Assembly: GCF_019798055.1 (NCBI RefSeq)
Contig: NZ_JAHOPH010000013.1
Coordinates: 51,703-115,702, forward strand
Reading direction: 5' to 3'
DNA length: 64,000 nt
From: Salsipaludibacter albus
GTDB taxonomy: Bacteria; Actinomycetota; Nitriliruptoria; Nitriliruptorales; Nitriliruptoraceae
Shown here: positions 62,766-64,000 of the stretch, one piece after another
Numbering within the stretch: position 1 is the stretch's first letter
How the letters are laid out: every line of letters starts with the position of its first letter
Notes under the pieces: generated by a model
Seen by the model: only the letters and a program-made list of their open reading frames with translations
What the model was told of the DNA's origin: nothing
Database searches by the model: none
Translations under genes and position numbers: made by a program

Positions 62766-63938
62766 TCAGGCGACCACGGGTTTGCCCTCACCGCGCTCGG
62801 CACGGATCTCGTCGGCCATCTCCTCGGCGAACCAGACGATGGTCTCGACGATGTCCTCCTCGGTCACCGTCGCGATGGTCTCGCCCTTCTTGATGATCTG
62901 GCCCTTGCCGTTGCCGGCGGCCACGCCCAGGTCGGCCTCGCGGGCCTCGCCCGGACCGTTGACGACGCAGCCCATGACGGCCACGCGCAGGGGGACGTCG
63001 ATCTTGCCGTCGAGGCCCTTCTGGACGTCCTCGGCCAACTTCCACACGTCGACCTGGGCGCGCCCGCAGGACGGGCACGACACGACGTCGAGGCCGCGCT
63101 CGCGCAGGTGCAGCGACTCCAGCATCATCATCCCGGCCTTGATCTCCTCGACCGGGTCGGCGCTCAGGGACACGCGGATGGTGTCGCCGATCCCCTCGGC
63201 CAGCAGCGTCCCGATGCCGATCGCGGACTTGACCGAGCCCGAGTACTTCGGCCCGGCCTCGGTCACGCCGAGGTGGAACGGGTAGTCGCAGCGCTCGGCC
63301 AGCAGGCGGTAGGTCTGGATCATCACCCACGGGTCGGAGTGCTTGACCGAGATCTTGGTGTTGTAGAAGTCGACGTCCTCGAGCAGTCGCACCTCGCGCA
63401 GGGCGGACTCGACCATCGCCTCGGGGGTGGGGCCACCGAACTCCGCGAGGATCTCGTCCTCCAGCGACCCGCCGTTGACGCCGATCCGGATCGCGATGCC
63501 ACGCTCGCCGGCCATGTCCCCGATCAGCTTGACCTTGTCGTGCTTCTTGATGTTGCCGGGGTTGATCCGCACACCGGCGCAGCCGGCCTCGATGGCGGCC
63601 ACGGCGTACTTCCACTGGAAGTGGATGTCGGCGATCACCGGGATCTGGGAGTGGGCGGCGATGTCGGCCAACGCGTCGGCGTCCTCGCGGCGGGGAACGG
63701 CGATGCGGACCAGGTCGGCCCCCGCGGCCTGGACCATGGCGATCGCCTGCAGCGTGGTGTCGACCTCGTGGGTGGGCGTCACCGTCATCGTCTGGACCGT
63801 GATCGGCGACTCGGACCCCACCCCGACGGGACCCACCGTGATCTGGCGGGTCTGGCGGCGGGTCGGCCCGGCGGACTCGGTGGTCGCGTCGGGGTCGACG
63901 CCCAGGATCGGCAGGGATTCGCCCAGCGAGGTGGACAT
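62766..63938 (-). CDS. ispG: 4-hydroxy-3-methylbut-2-enyl diphosphate synthase
   Basis: A 390-residue enzyme of the MEP isoprenoid pathway that converts MEcPP to HMBPP using a 4Fe-4S cluster. The TIM barrel is at about 30-280. Cluster ligands Cys288, Cys291 (CPSCGR) and Cys324 ([10 protein letters not shown]), with Glu331, are present. The ATG at 63938 has GAAGG 8 nt upstream. An ATG five codons earlier (63953) is possible. It is the most upstream gene seen; 47 bp remain to the window edge. Confidence 0.94.
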   Translation of the reverse strand: MSTSLGESLPILGVDPDATTESAGPTRRQTRQITVGPVGVGSESPITVQTMTVTPTHEVDTTLQAIAMVQAAGADLVRIAVPRREDADALADIAAHSQIPVIADIHFQWKYAVAAIEAGCAGVRINPGNIKKHDKVKLIGDMAGERGIAIRIGVNGGSLEDEILAEFGGPTPEAMVESALREVRLLEDVDFYNTKISVKHSDPWVMIQTYRLLAERCDYPFHLGVTEAGPKYSGSVKSAIGIGTLLAEGIGDTIRVSLSADPVEEIKAGMMMLESLHLRERGLDVVSCPSCGRAQVDVWKLAEDVQKGLDGKIDVPLRVAVMGCVVNGPGEAREADLGVAAGNGKGQIIKKGETIATVTEEDIVETIVWFAEEMADEIRAERGEGKPVVA

Positions 63939-64000
63939 GTGGTCGGCCTTCATCGGTCAGTACCGACGGTACCCCCGGTCACCCCGCAGCCCCCCTCCAC

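Overview
The window is a GC-rich stretch of a bacterial chromosome, densely packed with short intergenic gaps. Several features point to the Actinomycetota: prfB lacks the programmed frameshift, the order is prfB-ftsE-ftsX-M23-smpB-ssrA, there is a MhuD-like heme monooxygenase, the SOS box is of the TCGAAC-N4-GTTCGA type, and several genes have leaderless TANNNT-ATG starts. The mix of families and the lack of close resemblance to streptomycetes or mycobacteria suggest a deep-branching actinobacterial lineage, for example near Nitriliruptoria; that placement is inference only.

Left part (1-13.0 kb): mostly single metabolic or repair genes. They are a transglutaminase-like protease, a family 5 uracil-DNA glycosylase, an epimerase, an ATP-grasp protein, PPK2, an MFS exporter, a large secreted LVIVD/PA-domain protein, a TetR-nitrilase pair, a fatty acid desaturase, an inositol-phosphatase-like enzyme and a metallo-beta-lactamase-fold lipoprotein. 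From 13.0 to 18.9 kb lies the trans-translation and division block ssrA, smpB, M23 peptidase, ftsX, ftsE and prfB, with an array of 49-bp repeats between ftsE and prfB.

Middle part (19-42.9 kb): a MhuD-like monooxygenase, an AlkB dioxygenase under a perfect SOS box, a DrrAB-type ABC exporter, malic enzyme, MscL, an antiporter, an ABC exporter, a subtilase, HrpB helicase followed by a 72-bp tandem repeat, a phospholipase-D-type phospholipid synthase, and a four-gene osmoprotectant ABC importer.

Right part (42.9-64 kb): a 733-residue protein built of about 14 pentatricopeptide-like (PPR-like) repeats, which are rare in bacteria. It is followed by a VOC protein, dapB, and the conserved RNA/translation superoperon read on the minus strand: ispG, an orphan ABC ATPase, rimP, nusA, ylxR, infB, then a DUF503 gene, rbfA, truB, ribF, rpsO and pnp. 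Two unrelated genes (class V aminotransferase and DUF1080 secreted protein) are inserted between infB and the DUF503 gene, and a DUF2007 gene lies between ribF and rpsO. The superoperon carries structured leaders upstream of rimP, rpsO and pnp.

The best candidate for something undescribed is the PPR-like solenoid protein (42928-45129). Secondary points are two catalytically altered enzyme-fold proteins, an SR-rich tail on PNPase, the SOS-controlled alkB, and two families of intergenic repeats. No phage, insertion sequence, CRISPR array or rRNA gene was seen; the only RNA gene recognised is tmRNA.
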